The notes under the pieces were generated by a model. It was given only the letters and a program-made list of their open reading frames with translations, searched no databases and was not told the origin of the DNA. The position numbers and the translations under genes were made by a program. A DNA stretch of 6,860 nucleotides, taken from NCBI GenBank assembly GCA_018827685.1, contig JAHJXD010000005.1, forward strand, positions 1-6,860. Direction: 5' to 3'. Position 1 is the stretch's first letter, and each line of letters begins with the position of its first letter. Of the stretch, positions 1 to 6,463 are shown one piece after another. The stretch is from Patescibacteria group bacterium. GTDB lineage: Bacteria; Patescibacteriota; Patescibacteriia; Patescibacteriales; GWC2-42-12.

Positions 1-122
1 ACAAAATCGCTTGACTTTTTCTCATAGCGGATCTCTTCCTTTTTGCCCGCCTGCTTGGGCTTCGCCCCCAAAACTTTTGGACGGACGGATTTTTCGGCGG
101 ACTTAAAATTTCTATTGTTAGT
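1..122 (-). CDS. Lys-rich open frame running off the left edge (partial, unrecognised)
   Basis: On the minus strand a frame is open from just after a TAA at 125-123 to the window edge. It reads about 40 residues rich in Lys, Ser and Glu, including the stretch VRPKVLGAKPKQAGKKEE. It looks like a charged linker of a real protein, but no usual start codon is present in the frame. A rival reading is a new gene starting at the ATG at 25-23 (M-R-K-S-Q-A-I-L...), which has an AGGAAGAG Shine-Dalgarno-like sequence 7 nt upstream; that purine run is also explained by Lys/Glu codons of the first frame. The stretch 41-100 is 35/60 G+C by my count, well above the neighbouring island. It could be a gene fragment at an island boundary or the next gene of the operon. 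I do not recognise a family. Confidence 0.3.
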
Positions 123-151
123 TTACCTGTTTTATTGGAATTTTGGAATCT

Positions 152-2230
152 TCAAGAAACCTCATCGGGTTTTTTCTCTTCTTTCGTCATAGAAACTTCT
201 TTAGTGTTTGCGAGCTTGCTATCAAAAAAATCAACAATCACGGGTTTGTCACAACTTGATCCTTTGCCAACGACAATTGCCCGATAACGAGGAAGAATGC
301 TCATGCTATCCAAATACTTTTGGTTTATGTATGCACCCATGAAATTTTTTGATGTTTCATCAAATGATTGTAGGGCAATTATAGTGTGGCATTGATAAAG
401 AATTGTTTTTGTGACCAAAGCCGTGCGCTGGGTAATAATAAGAAGTCCAATATTGTGTTTACGACATTTTAAGACCATCTGCGATATACGACTAACTTTT
501 GGTTGCCCGTAGTCTTGTTTGCCAAATGAATTTTCCGGAATAAAATCATAGGCTTCCTCCATTGCAATACAAATCTTTTGATCTTCGTTTTGTGTTTGGT
601 ATGCAACGACTTTCTCAATAATATTCGCTGTTATATCACTTAGATTAAGTGTCCCGCCGCTTTTATCTTTATCGTCAAGTTGCCAATTGATAGAAATTAC
701 ATTTTTAGTAGCTTTTGAAAGATCAAGAGCATTTGAGTTTTGCTCCTCGATTAGTTCAGAGTTTATGTAAGTAGTGAGCGACTGTTTATGCTTGCGATCA
801 ACCTCCAGAATTACCACCTTATAGCCGATAGAGGCCATTTTTTCCAAAATACTAGCCGCCATTCTTGATTTGCCAGTGCCTGTTTTTCCTATTACGGCAA
901 TATGATGGCTGACACTATCTTCAAGATCAATAAAAATCGGATATTGCGAACGAGGGACGGTTCCGACTTTAAAATAGTTATCGTTAGTCACATTTATTTC
1001 CTCTGTCGATGTTTCAATAAACACTGGAGAATTAATACTCGGTACCCAGCCAGTATCAGCAAACTTTTGTTTATCATTTTGCCAATATCCGATTTGTTGA
1101 GCAGTTATTATTTTTGATCCTTTCTTGCTTTGCCCGTCAATATTTTCAGAGTCAGTTTCGACATTGATAATTTGATATTTTGTGGAGTTTTTATAAAAAT
1201 TGATCGAAATTAAATCACCTTCTTTTAGTTCCTTATTTTCGTCAACGCCATCAATCATTTTTACTTTAATAACATCAATGTCAGAATTAGTATGGACGAA
1301 ACCTATTATATTGTCGCGATTTTTATAGATTTCTGAAATTGTTACCGCTTCGGGAATATTAGAATCAGTTTTATGAACATATATTTGTTTAGCTATATCA
1401 ATAGCTTGCGAGTTTATGCAGTGGAAATATAAGTATTTTTTATTATCTGCTTCAAGCTCGGAAACAAACATCACATGAACTAAATATTTTGAATCACGAA
1501 AATTTTTAATATCATCTATTACTGCTATATCGCCCGCTTTTAAATTTGGCGATCCGGGTAATTGTTCAACATAAATAACATCGGGGTTTGATCTTTTGGC
1601 AATTTTACCGATTAATTTTGGTTTACTTTTATCCCTCATCTTCTCCAACAAAGGAACAATCAATTTTTTATCAATAGGTTCAACAAGAATTACCATGCCC
1701 CAAAATGCTATCAATAATAAAACTGCTATCTGCTCTTTATTTATTAACGCGTTGCTTTCCAATGATGAAATAAAATAGCTAAAAATTGATAGTATAAAAA
1801 CTATTGAAAACAACATCTTGGAGCTACCCAAGAAACTTGATACTGTATTCGCGGAGTGAGCGATTTTTTGTGATAAATAATTTCGATCTTTTTCCTCATC
1901 GATTAAAACAAAAGATAAAAACGCAATTACAGCAGTCATTAATGAGTAAGCGACGAGAGGCCAATAAAGCTGAAAGTTGCTTACATTATCAAGTGTAGAT
2001 AAAACAACAAAAAGAGTTATTACATTAACGATTACATCAAGTGGTTTGGTAAAATATTTTTCTGTTACAAAAGTGCCCAACACTACCAGCAATAAACCGC
2101 TTGTAAACCAAATTTCGGCGTCATTTCCTAGACCAGTAAAGACTCTATCTATTACTAAAAATTTGAGGGCAAATAATATTCCCGCAAAAATAATCAAGTA
2201 TATAAGATTTTTTACTTTACTAGATTTCAT
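152..2230 (-). CDS. membrane-anchored HerA/DUF87-family ATPase
   Basis: This is a 692-aa protein. The first ~185 residues hold about six hydrophobic segments (roughly 8-27, 40-58, 62-82, 87-110, 138-156 and 167-185), so it should sit in the inner membrane. Residues ~205-360 are beta-rich and polar, and may correspond to a HAS-barrel-like domain. The C-terminal RecA-like ATPase has Walker A GKTGTGKS at 448-455, a Walker B strand ICIAMEEA at 553-560 with the Glu pair typical of HerA/FtsK-type motors, and the motif LLIITQR at 596-602. HerA proteins form hexameric DNA translocases that usually work with a nuclease (NurA in archaea; SIR2, DUF4297 or other nucleases in defence systems). The start is 21 nt after the TGA of the AlwI-like gene, so the two are probably co-transcribed. 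No Shine-Dalgarno sequence is visible. Family assignment is firm; the role in defence and the link to the AlwI-like nuclease are inferred from context. The tail (~677-692) is charged and probably disordered. Confidence 0.9.
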   Translation of the reverse strand: MKSSKVKNLIYLIIFAGILFALKFLVIDRVFTGLGNDAEIWFTSGLLLVVLGTFVTEKYFTKPLDVIVNVITLFVVLSTLDNVSNFQLYWPLVAYSLMTAVIAFLSFVLIDEEKDRNYLSQKIAHSANTVSSFLGSSKMLFSIVFILSIFSYFISSLESNALINKEQIAVLLLIAFWGMVILVEPIDKKLIVPLLEKMRDKSKPKLIGKIAKRSNPDVIYVEQLPGSPNLKAGDIAVIDDIKNFRDSKYLVHVMFVSELEADNKKYLYFHCINSQAIDIAKQIYVHKTDSNIPEAVTISEIYKNRDNIIGFVHTNSDIDVIKVKMIDGVDENKELKEGDLISINFYKNSTKYQIINVETDSENIDGQSKKGSKIITAQQIGYWQNDKQKFADTGWVPSINSPVFIETSTEEINVTNDNYFKVGTVPRSQYPIFIDLEDSVSHHIAVIGKTGTGKSRMAASILEKMASIGYKVVILEVDRKHKQSLTTYINSELIEEQNSNALDLSKATKNVISINWQLDDKDKSGGTLNLSDITANIIEKVVAYQTQNEDQKICIAMEEAYDFIPENSFGKQDYGQPKVSRISQMVLKCRKHNIGLLIITQRTALVTKTILYQCHTIIALQSFDETSKNFMGAYINQKYLDSMSILPRYRAIVVGKGSSCDKPVIVDFFDSKLANTKEVSMTKEEKKPDEVS

Positions 2231-2251
2231 AAACTAATTTTATTTTTTCAA

Positions 2252-3373
2252 TCATAAAGTCGCTTCGTTCAATGTCGTCTTTTTTTCAAGACCGAGGACA
2301 AATTTATCAATATTCGAAATTCTCACTTCCAAACCATCCTTTTTAATAAAATCAAAATAGCGTTCAGTGTCAATGAAGGATTTTGGTGAGATAAATACGG
2401 AATAGGATTTAGTGCCTTTCTTTACATACTCCTCAAGATGTCGATGTACTGAAAATGACTCTCTAATATGTTGCTGTGTGCCTGTTAGTAAAGTCACTTC
2501 TATCAATACGGTGCCTTTATCTTCTAAACATTCAATATCTGGGTTTCCACCAGAAGCAAAACTTGTCGGTAAACCCTCATCATCTGAAACAAAATTTGGC
2601 TTTACTACAACATTTGGTAATTTTTTGAGAATAGCCAAAGAGGTTAAAAACTCCAAGCGCAAAGGCTGTTCTATCACCCGCAAAATATCGTCTTCGGAAG
2701 ATTTTTTCTGTGCTAAATTAAGCATTTCGGTTTTAATTGATTCCCACGCATAATGATTTACCCATTTTTCCAACTCTGCTTTAGTCGTTCTAACAGGAGT
2801 TTCATAGACGGAGAGCGTTGCAATCAAATTGGTGTCCACTTTGCCAATATAATTAAAATAATCTTTTTCTGACTCAAACGTTGGGTAAGAAATATAATTC
2901 TTTAAAATGTAATTTACAGTCGCCATTTCTTTTGTGTTGATGTCAATGAAACGACCACCACCACGCAAAGAAAATAAACCAGTTAAACGCATTTTACGAA
3001 TAAAATCATCGGGATAATCCCCTAAGATAGAATTATCGTCTCTTTTGGTTTCGTTTAATAATTCATAGCAAAGATCTAAAACTATCTCGTTGCTTGGCGA
3101 ATAGCCATGTTTTTTGCGCAACTTTTTTATTTCACGATATAAACTTTCGGCATTATCATTTTGCCAACAGAGCAATAACGGAATTTCTAACCTTGAAATA
3201 CCCGTGCCATTATAGGCAGGATCGTTATCTAGGAGTTTTATTGTTTGTATCAGCAAGATCAGTGGTACATTTTTATTTAAAACTCTACGAAACGGATTTT
3301 GTCGCTGATATTTTGCGAAAGCATTAGCAAAAACCATCAATTCGTTTTCGGGTTTTTCTTTATCTAATAGCAT
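2252..3373 (-). CDS. AlwI-family (type IIS-like) PD-(D/E)XK restriction endonuclease, N-terminus out of frame
   Basis: From the first in-frame ATG this reads 373 aa. The middle and C-terminal part matches the AlwI restriction endonuclease family: PLRLEFLTSLA around 237-247, the acidic/PD motif SGGNPDIE at 274-281 and the core strand LIEVTLLTGTQQ at 290-301, followed by a conserved RHLEEY segment. E241, D279 and E292 are the likely catalytic acids; the usual Lys of the D/ExK triad is Thr294 here, which I recall as typical of this family. Residues 1-220 are mainly helical and probably recognise DNA. The ATG at 3373 is very unlikely to be the true start, because family-like sequence continues 53 codons upstream in the same frame (see 3374-3543). 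AlwI itself is a type IIS enzyme paired with methyltransferases; none is present in this window. The next gene downstream is a HerA ATPase, suggesting a nuclease-motor pair. The family call is strong; activity of this copy is uncertain. Confidence 0.85.
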   Translation of the reverse strand: MLLDKEKPENELMVFANAFAKYQRQNPFRRVLNKNVPLILLIQTIKLLDNDPAYNGTGISRLEIPLLLCWQNDNAESLYREIKKLRKKHGYSPSNEIVLDLCYELLNETKRDDNSILGDYPDDFIRKMRLTGLFSLRGGGRFIDINTKEMATVNYILKNYISYPTFESEKDYFNYIGKVDTNLIATLSVYETPVRTTKAELEKWVNHYAWESIKTEMLNLAQKKSSEDDILRVIEQPLRLEFLTSLAILKKLPNVVVKPNFVSDDEGLPTSFASGGNPDIECLEDKGTVLIEVTLLTGTQQHIRESFSVHRHLEEYVKKGTKSYSVFISPKSFIDTERYFDFIKKDGLEVRISNIDKFVLGLEKKTTLNEATL

Positions 3374-3543
3374 TTTCCCGCTTTCGGAAAATTTTATTTC
3401 TTCATTTGGCCAATACCAAACAAAACCAAGTTCTTTGGCAATTTTAAACCAAGTATCAAATCTTGATGGCCAACCTTTTTCAAAACCTGCCTCTTTGTGG
3501 CTTTGTGGATTATCATCAAATACTTTTTCGGTTTAGTTGCCAT
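3374..3543 (-). other. displaced N-terminus of the AlwI-like gene with a one-base frameshift at an A5 run
   Basis: The AlwI frame stays open from 3373 up to 3532, where a TAA (3535-3533) closes it. The translation (…VFDDNPQSHKEAGFEKG…RFDTWFKIAKELGFVWYW…) is clearly protein-like and leads smoothly into the rest of the endonuclease, but contains no ATG, GTG or TTG. In the neighbouring frame an ATG at 3543-3541 begins M-A-T-K-P-K-K, with a stop just upstream of it, and runs into a run of five A (3528-3524). Adding one A, or slipping back one base on AAA-AAG, joins MATKPKK to VFDDNPQ and restores a protein of about 430 aa. Removing one A would instead fuse the upstream 90-aa frame to the endonuclease. 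Causes could be a sequencing or assembly error, a true mutation, a phase-variable tract, or -1 recoding. The last is least likely only seven codons from a start. Confidence 0.75.
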
Positions 3544-3788
3544 ATTGAATTTTTAAAAGAACGCTCCGATTTCAATAAGTTGAATCCGTAATAATTCATC
3601 AGTTCAGATAAAGTATTATTTTTTATTGAATTTTCACCTTCTTCTGAAAAATTACCAAGTAATAGGAAATTGATTAAGCATTTTCTCACAATGTCTCTGG
3701 ATGTTTCGTTGAAGCCTGTTGAAACTATTCGATTTGTTTGATTATCAAACAGCGAATAATAACATTTTTTAGTTATATCTTTTTGCAT
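3516..3788 (-). CDS. small protein of unknown function (90 aa)
   Basis: A 90-aa frame starts 11 nt after the stop of the PLD-like gene and overlaps the displaced N-terminus of the AlwI-like gene at its 3' end. I recognise no family. It begins with a polar strand-like segment (KKCYYSLFDNQTNRIVSTG, ~7-25), then a helical stretch with a hydrophobic LINFLLLG patch (~38-45), an acidic/Asn-rich part, and ends with a basic SIWQLNRKSI tail. No membrane segment or signal peptide is convincing. There is no Shine-Dalgarno sequence, so translation would depend on coupling to the PLD gene. Its stop (TGA, 3518-3516) lies just beyond the A5 run. Deletion of one A there would fuse it in frame to the endonuclease, so it could also be a lost N-terminal domain of that protein. 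Its position in a tight operon favours a real gene, but support is limited. Confidence 0.5.
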   Translation of the reverse strand: MQKDITKKCYYSLFDNQTNRIVSTGFNETSRDIVRKCLINFLLLGNFSEEGENSIKNNTLSELMNYYGFNLLKSERSFKNSIWQLNRKSI

Positions 3789-3799
3789 AATTTTAGAAA

Positions 3800-4717
3800 T
3801 TAACGACCTTGATAATTTTGCCCATTATTCGTCAAAGAATAATATCCCTTCTCATCCTTTGCACGAACAAATAGGTGCATATTACTTGGATGATTACTGT
3901 TATCCTCATGGGTATTAAGTTCGCCACGGATAGAATTTCTAAATGTGTCCATTTTATAGTTTAGCTTTTTTTCTTCTACTATTTTTTCCAGTTCTACATA
4001 AATTTCTTGTAATGGTACGAATTCTGCTCTCAATTGCTGTTTATTTTTTATCACATCGATAATTAGAGATTTAAGAGACGGCACGGTGCCTGGTAAAAAC
4101 TCTTCGCGCTTTCTTATTTGACGGACAACCTCCTGCACATTTTTATCTTTCATCGCGCTTTCTTCATTTTGCAGAAATGCTTTATAGACATCGGAGTAAC
4201 CAGCTAAATACTCCTCATCGGGCGAAAAAATAGAGTCCGTGAATTTTACGGAATTGTAAATTGCTTCAAGTTGCGAAAAATAAAGAGGTTTACTTTCTTT
4301 GAAAATTACATTCGCTTCAAAATTTGTCATTAATCCTCCTGCCGTCAGGTTTGTGCTGCCAACAATACCCGTTGTTTCTCTTTTACCCTGAAACAAATAA
4401 ATTTTGGGATGAAAAACAATACTGTTCTTATTAACATCTTTGTCGCCATAGCAATAAAATTTTAAATTAGGCTTTGATTTTTGGAGTTGAATCAAATAAT
4501 GCATTGACTGTGGGTCAGTTGTTTTGAAATCAAGCCCGGCGATAATCTCAACGCTTCCATTATTGTCTAAACATTGATTCAGCGACTTTTCTATTACTTT
4601 TATGCCCGAGTATTTTAGAAAAGCAATAGCAATTCTCGTAGATTGCGCATTCTGCAATTCTTGATTGATGATATTACCGATAGGGTAATTTAGATTTGAT
4701 AAAATTTGTATTGACAT
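3800..4717 (-). CDS. PLD-superfamily (HKD) nuclease with C-terminal winged-helix-like segment
   Basis: A 305-aa protein with one phospholipase-D motif: HPKIYLF at 103-109 supplies His103 and Lys105, followed by GSTNLTAGG at 120-128 and the conserved NFEANV at 132-137. The Asp of the classical HxKx4D is Gln110 here, as commonly seen in nuclease members that use HxK...GSxN. Single-motif members dimerise to build one active site; BfiI and NgoFVII restriction enzymes and many helicase-linked nucleases belong here. Residues ~210-300 contain an MDTFRNSIRGELNTH segment and end in GYYSLTNNG, a pattern that resembles winged-helix DNA-binding domains. It is therefore probably a DNA-cutting enzyme rather than a lipase. 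It opens the second gene block, 108 nt after the AlbA-type regulator. The start is the first ATG; no Shine-Dalgarno sequence is visible. Substrate and specificity are unknown. Confidence 0.85.
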   Translation of the reverse strand: MSIQILSNLNYPIGNIINQELQNAQSTRIAIAFLKYSGIKVIEKSLNQCLDNNGSVEIIAGLDFKTTDPQSMHYLIQLQKSKPNLKFYCYGDKDVNKNSIVFHPKIYLFQGKRETTGIVGSTNLTAGGLMTNFEANVIFKESKPLYFSQLEAIYNSVKFTDSIFSPDEEYLAGYSDVYKAFLQNEESAMKDKNVQEVVRQIRKREEFLPGTVPSLKSLIIDVIKNKQQLRAEFVPLQEIYVELEKIVEEKKLNYKMDTFRNSIRGELNTHEDNSNHPSNMHLFVRAKDEKGYYSLTNNGQNYQGR

Positions 4718-4825
4718 AGTTATTTTGATTGTATCATTACTACATGACCACTACATAACTTTTAAGCCAAAATGCTGGTTTTTATGGATTTTAAGGCAAA
4801 ATTCCTAAAAATCACTACATCATTT
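4718..4825. promoter_or_regulatory. spacer between the two gene blocks with short repeats
   Basis: This is the longest gap inside the island (108 nt) and carries unusual sequence. The 13-mers TTTTAAGCCAAAA (4760-4772) and TTTTAAGGCAAAA (4789-4801) differ at one base. ACTACAT occurs three times (4739-4745, 4750-4756, 4814-4820), the first two at an 11-bp period. On the minus strand a TACAAT hexamer (4733-4728) could act as a -10 box for the PLD gene, but no good -35 lies at the right distance. The layout suits a second promoter with an operator, perhaps bound by the XRE or AlbA-type regulator. That is inference only. Confidence 0.4.
4787..4813 (-). terminator. weak inverted repeat just after the AlbA-type gene
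   Basis: Arms GATTTTAAGG (4787-4796) and CCTAAAAATC (4804-4813) pair at 9 of 10 positions around a 7-nt loop. The structure starts 12 nt past the stop codon of the upstream gene on the minus strand. It is AT-rich and lacks a clean U tract, so it would be at most a weak terminator or a processing/attenuation element; it may also be a protein-binding palindrome. Confidence 0.3.
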
Positions 4826-6265
4826 TTATGCCCAAATCGGAACATATTCTTTTGGTTTCTCTGATTCTTTTATAAGCTTTTTTTCTATTGTGGCTTTGAT
4901 AATCGCTGAAGCAGCGGGGTAATTCCTTTCTCCAATTCCAAGTCGTTCTCTTAATGTTGCGTTTGTCATTCTGGAATTTTCTACATATTTCAAAACACAG
5001 TGTTGAAAACATGCTCTCACCTTATCGTCTAATGTCATGTCCCTTAAACTTTTATGAGCATATAGAGTTACCTTTGTAAAATTTTCATATTTTTCAAAAT
5101 TTGGGGCTGGCAATTGATAGAGAGCAATATTAATAAGGGCTCGATCAATACCAGTTCCCCCTTCTTCACAAACACCAATCTGTCGCATAAATGAGGCTAA
5201 GTCTTCGTTGCGAGAACGAGGCGGATGATCAATAAATCTATCAGTGTCAATAAGCGGCTCTCCTGTGTTTGTTATCTCAATTCTATTATTAAATATCTCT
5301 ATCATTGGTCCTGCTCCAGATATTGACAAGTCTTGATGAATAAGCGCATTAGCAACAAATTCTCGCACAGCAACCTCTGGATACATTTTTCCTTCCTTCC
5401 TTAATGATTTAGAAATCTCTTCATTATGAGGAAGCTTATCATTTACATAATCAAGTAGATTTTCAAAAGATATTGCATATCCAAGCGAACCCTCTTGATT
5501 TTTTAATCTATTTACTCTCGTATTGTCTTTATAAAGCACAACTCGTACAGATTTTCTTTTTACGGTAGGAAAATCTTGTAGATTTTTTGCAAATAATATA
5601 GCGCCAAGATTGGTAATGTCGTAATTATTATCAAAAATCTTCTTTACTAAACCATGTTGAGCCATTTTTTCTGTAAATTGATAGGTTTCGCTCGGTAACT
5701 CTTGTTTTGTAAGTGAAAAGTATTTTGCGTAATCCAATAAATTTAAAACTTCTGACACAGTAACACCTTCCCTAGCTATACCTTTTTCAAAACTCTTTCT
5801 ATTGATATTGCTCCATATTTTCCGCTCTTTTTCAGGGTAATCAATTAGCTTGGGGGTTGTAGAGCCAACGCGAATATACGCGATATTATTAAATTTTATT
5901 GGTTGGTTAATCGCAGGTGGAATTTCAAAAATAATAATTTTTTTGGTTTCATATTCTAATTCATGGATTCTAAAATCAACTCGCGGATTTATCATTTTAG
6001 ATAACCAAAATTCTAATTGATCGTTTCCGATTTTTTCATTGCTTGGTGAAAAGTTAGTTCCGACAATATTATGCGTATTGTCTTGAATTCCAAAAACTAG
6101 GAAGGCGGTCTTTTTATCATGCAAGTTTGCCGAGTTCGAAAGAGCTGATATTCTTTTTCCAACATCATCTTCGTTAAATTTATTTTCTTTAAATTCAACG
6201 GTTTCAGTTTCACTTGGAAGGGAAACTAAATTTTTTATTAATTTTTCGAACCGTTCTTGATCCAT
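4826..6265 (-). CDS. AlbA_2 (Schlafen-type) / GHKL ATPase-domain / winged-helix regulator (COG2865-like)
   Basis: A 479-aa protein when started at the ATG at 6265; a TTG six bases earlier, overlapping the TGA of the RadC-like gene, is an alternative. Residues ~15-140 form an AlbA_2/Schlafen domain, marked by TVEFKE near 22-27, FLVFGIQD at 55-62 and the YIRVGSTTP strand near 130-138. The middle part holds a GHKL-like ATPase fold (HATPase_c_4): VREFVANALIHQD at 300-312 with Asn306 and His310 as the N-box, IEITNTGEP at 329-337, and the Gly-rich CEEGGTGIDRA at 366-376. Residues ~408-475 look like a winged helix. Such proteins are often misnamed RecG helicases; no helicase motifs are present. The family is mostly described as putative transcriptional regulators and is frequent in defence islands. 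Here it follows an XRE repressor and a RadC-type domain with almost no spacing, which suggests control of the island. Direct nuclease or sensor roles remain possible. Confidence 0.88.
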   Translation of the reverse strand: MDQERFEKLIKNLVSLPSETETVEFKENKFNEDDVGKRISALSNSANLHDKKTAFLVFGIQDNTHNIVGTNFSPSNEKIGNDQLEFWLSKMINPRVDFRIHELEYETKKIIIFEIPPAINQPIKFNNIAYIRVGSTTPKLIDYPEKERKIWSNINRKSFEKGIAREGVTVSEVLNLLDYAKYFSLTKQELPSETYQFTEKMAQHGLVKKIFDNNYDITNLGAILFAKNLQDFPTVKRKSVRVVLYKDNTRVNRLKNQEGSLGYAISFENLLDYVNDKLPHNEEISKSLRKEGKMYPEVAVREFVANALIHQDLSISGAGPMIEIFNNRIEITNTGEPLIDTDRFIDHPPRSRNEDLASFMRQIGVCEEGGTGIDRALINIALYQLPAPNFEKYENFTKVTLYAHKSLRDMTLDDKVRACFQHCVLKYVENSRMTNATLRERLGIGERNYPAASAIIKATIEKKLIKESEKPKEYVPIWA

Positions 6266-6267
6266 AA

Positions 6268-6459
6268 TCAATTTGAAGTTAAAAAGTTTTTACCAAATTT
6301 TTTGATAATACTCTCTGAAAGTTCCCTGACATTTTTACCTTTTATGCCACTGCCTAAAAGAATTGCCAAAAGATCACTTTTTGAAAGTGCATCAGCCCCT
6401 TTTTGGAGAAATTTTTCTCTTGGGCGGTCTATTTTTGGAATATCCTTAATTTTTGCCAT
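6268..6459 (-). CDS. orphan RadC N-terminal (UPF0758 HhH) domain protein, 63 aa
   Basis: The short protein matches the N-terminal part of RadC/UPF0758 proteins: IKDIPKIDRPREKFLQKG at ~4-21, ALSKSDLLAILLGSG at ~24-38, then GKNVRELSESIIKKFG at ~41-56. This segment is a helix-hairpin-helix-like DNA-binding domain. Full RadC is about 220-230 aa and continues into a JAB/MPN metalloprotease-like domain with an HxH…D signature. Here the frame stops after the HhH unit and the next gene begins at once, so the JAB part is absent rather than shifted out of frame. Spacing is tight on both sides (4 nt after the XRE stop, 2 nt before the next ATG), showing it is kept as an operon member. It may be a DNA-binding accessory to the XRE or AlbA-type protein, or a decayed remnant. 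The domain call is solid; function is unknown. Confidence 0.75.
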   Translation of the reverse strand: MAKIKDIPKIDRPREKFLQKGADALSKSDLLAILLGSGIKGKNVRELSESIIKKFGKNFLTSN

Positions 6460-6463
6460 AAAT

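Noticed and set aside
55..71. Intrinsic terminator for the HerA gene (GGGC-TTC-GCCC hairpin at 57-67)
   Set aside because: The stem is short, is about 80 nt past the stop and is not followed by a U tract on the minus strand; it falls inside a plausible coding frame.
902..3327. Plus-strand open frames opposite the HerA and AlwI-like genes
   Set aside because: They are antisense shadows of strong minus-strand genes with low-complexity translations and no start signals.
3516..3543. Programmed -1 frameshifting on the A-rich run, dnaX-style
   Set aside because: The tract is GAAAAAG, one A short of the classical A-AAA-AAG heptamer, and lies only seven codons after the start, with no evident stimulatory stem; an indel or sequencing error is more likely, though not excluded.
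4815..5012. 65-aa frame on the minus strand within the AlbA-type gene
   Set aside because: It lies wholly in a different frame of the well-supported AlbA-type gene's 3' end and its protein has no recognisable features.
4826..6265. RecG helicase annotation for the AlbA-type protein
   Set aside because: No Walker A or DEAD-type helicase motifs are present; the similarity to so-called RecG proteins reflects common misnaming of AlbA_2/GHKL proteins.
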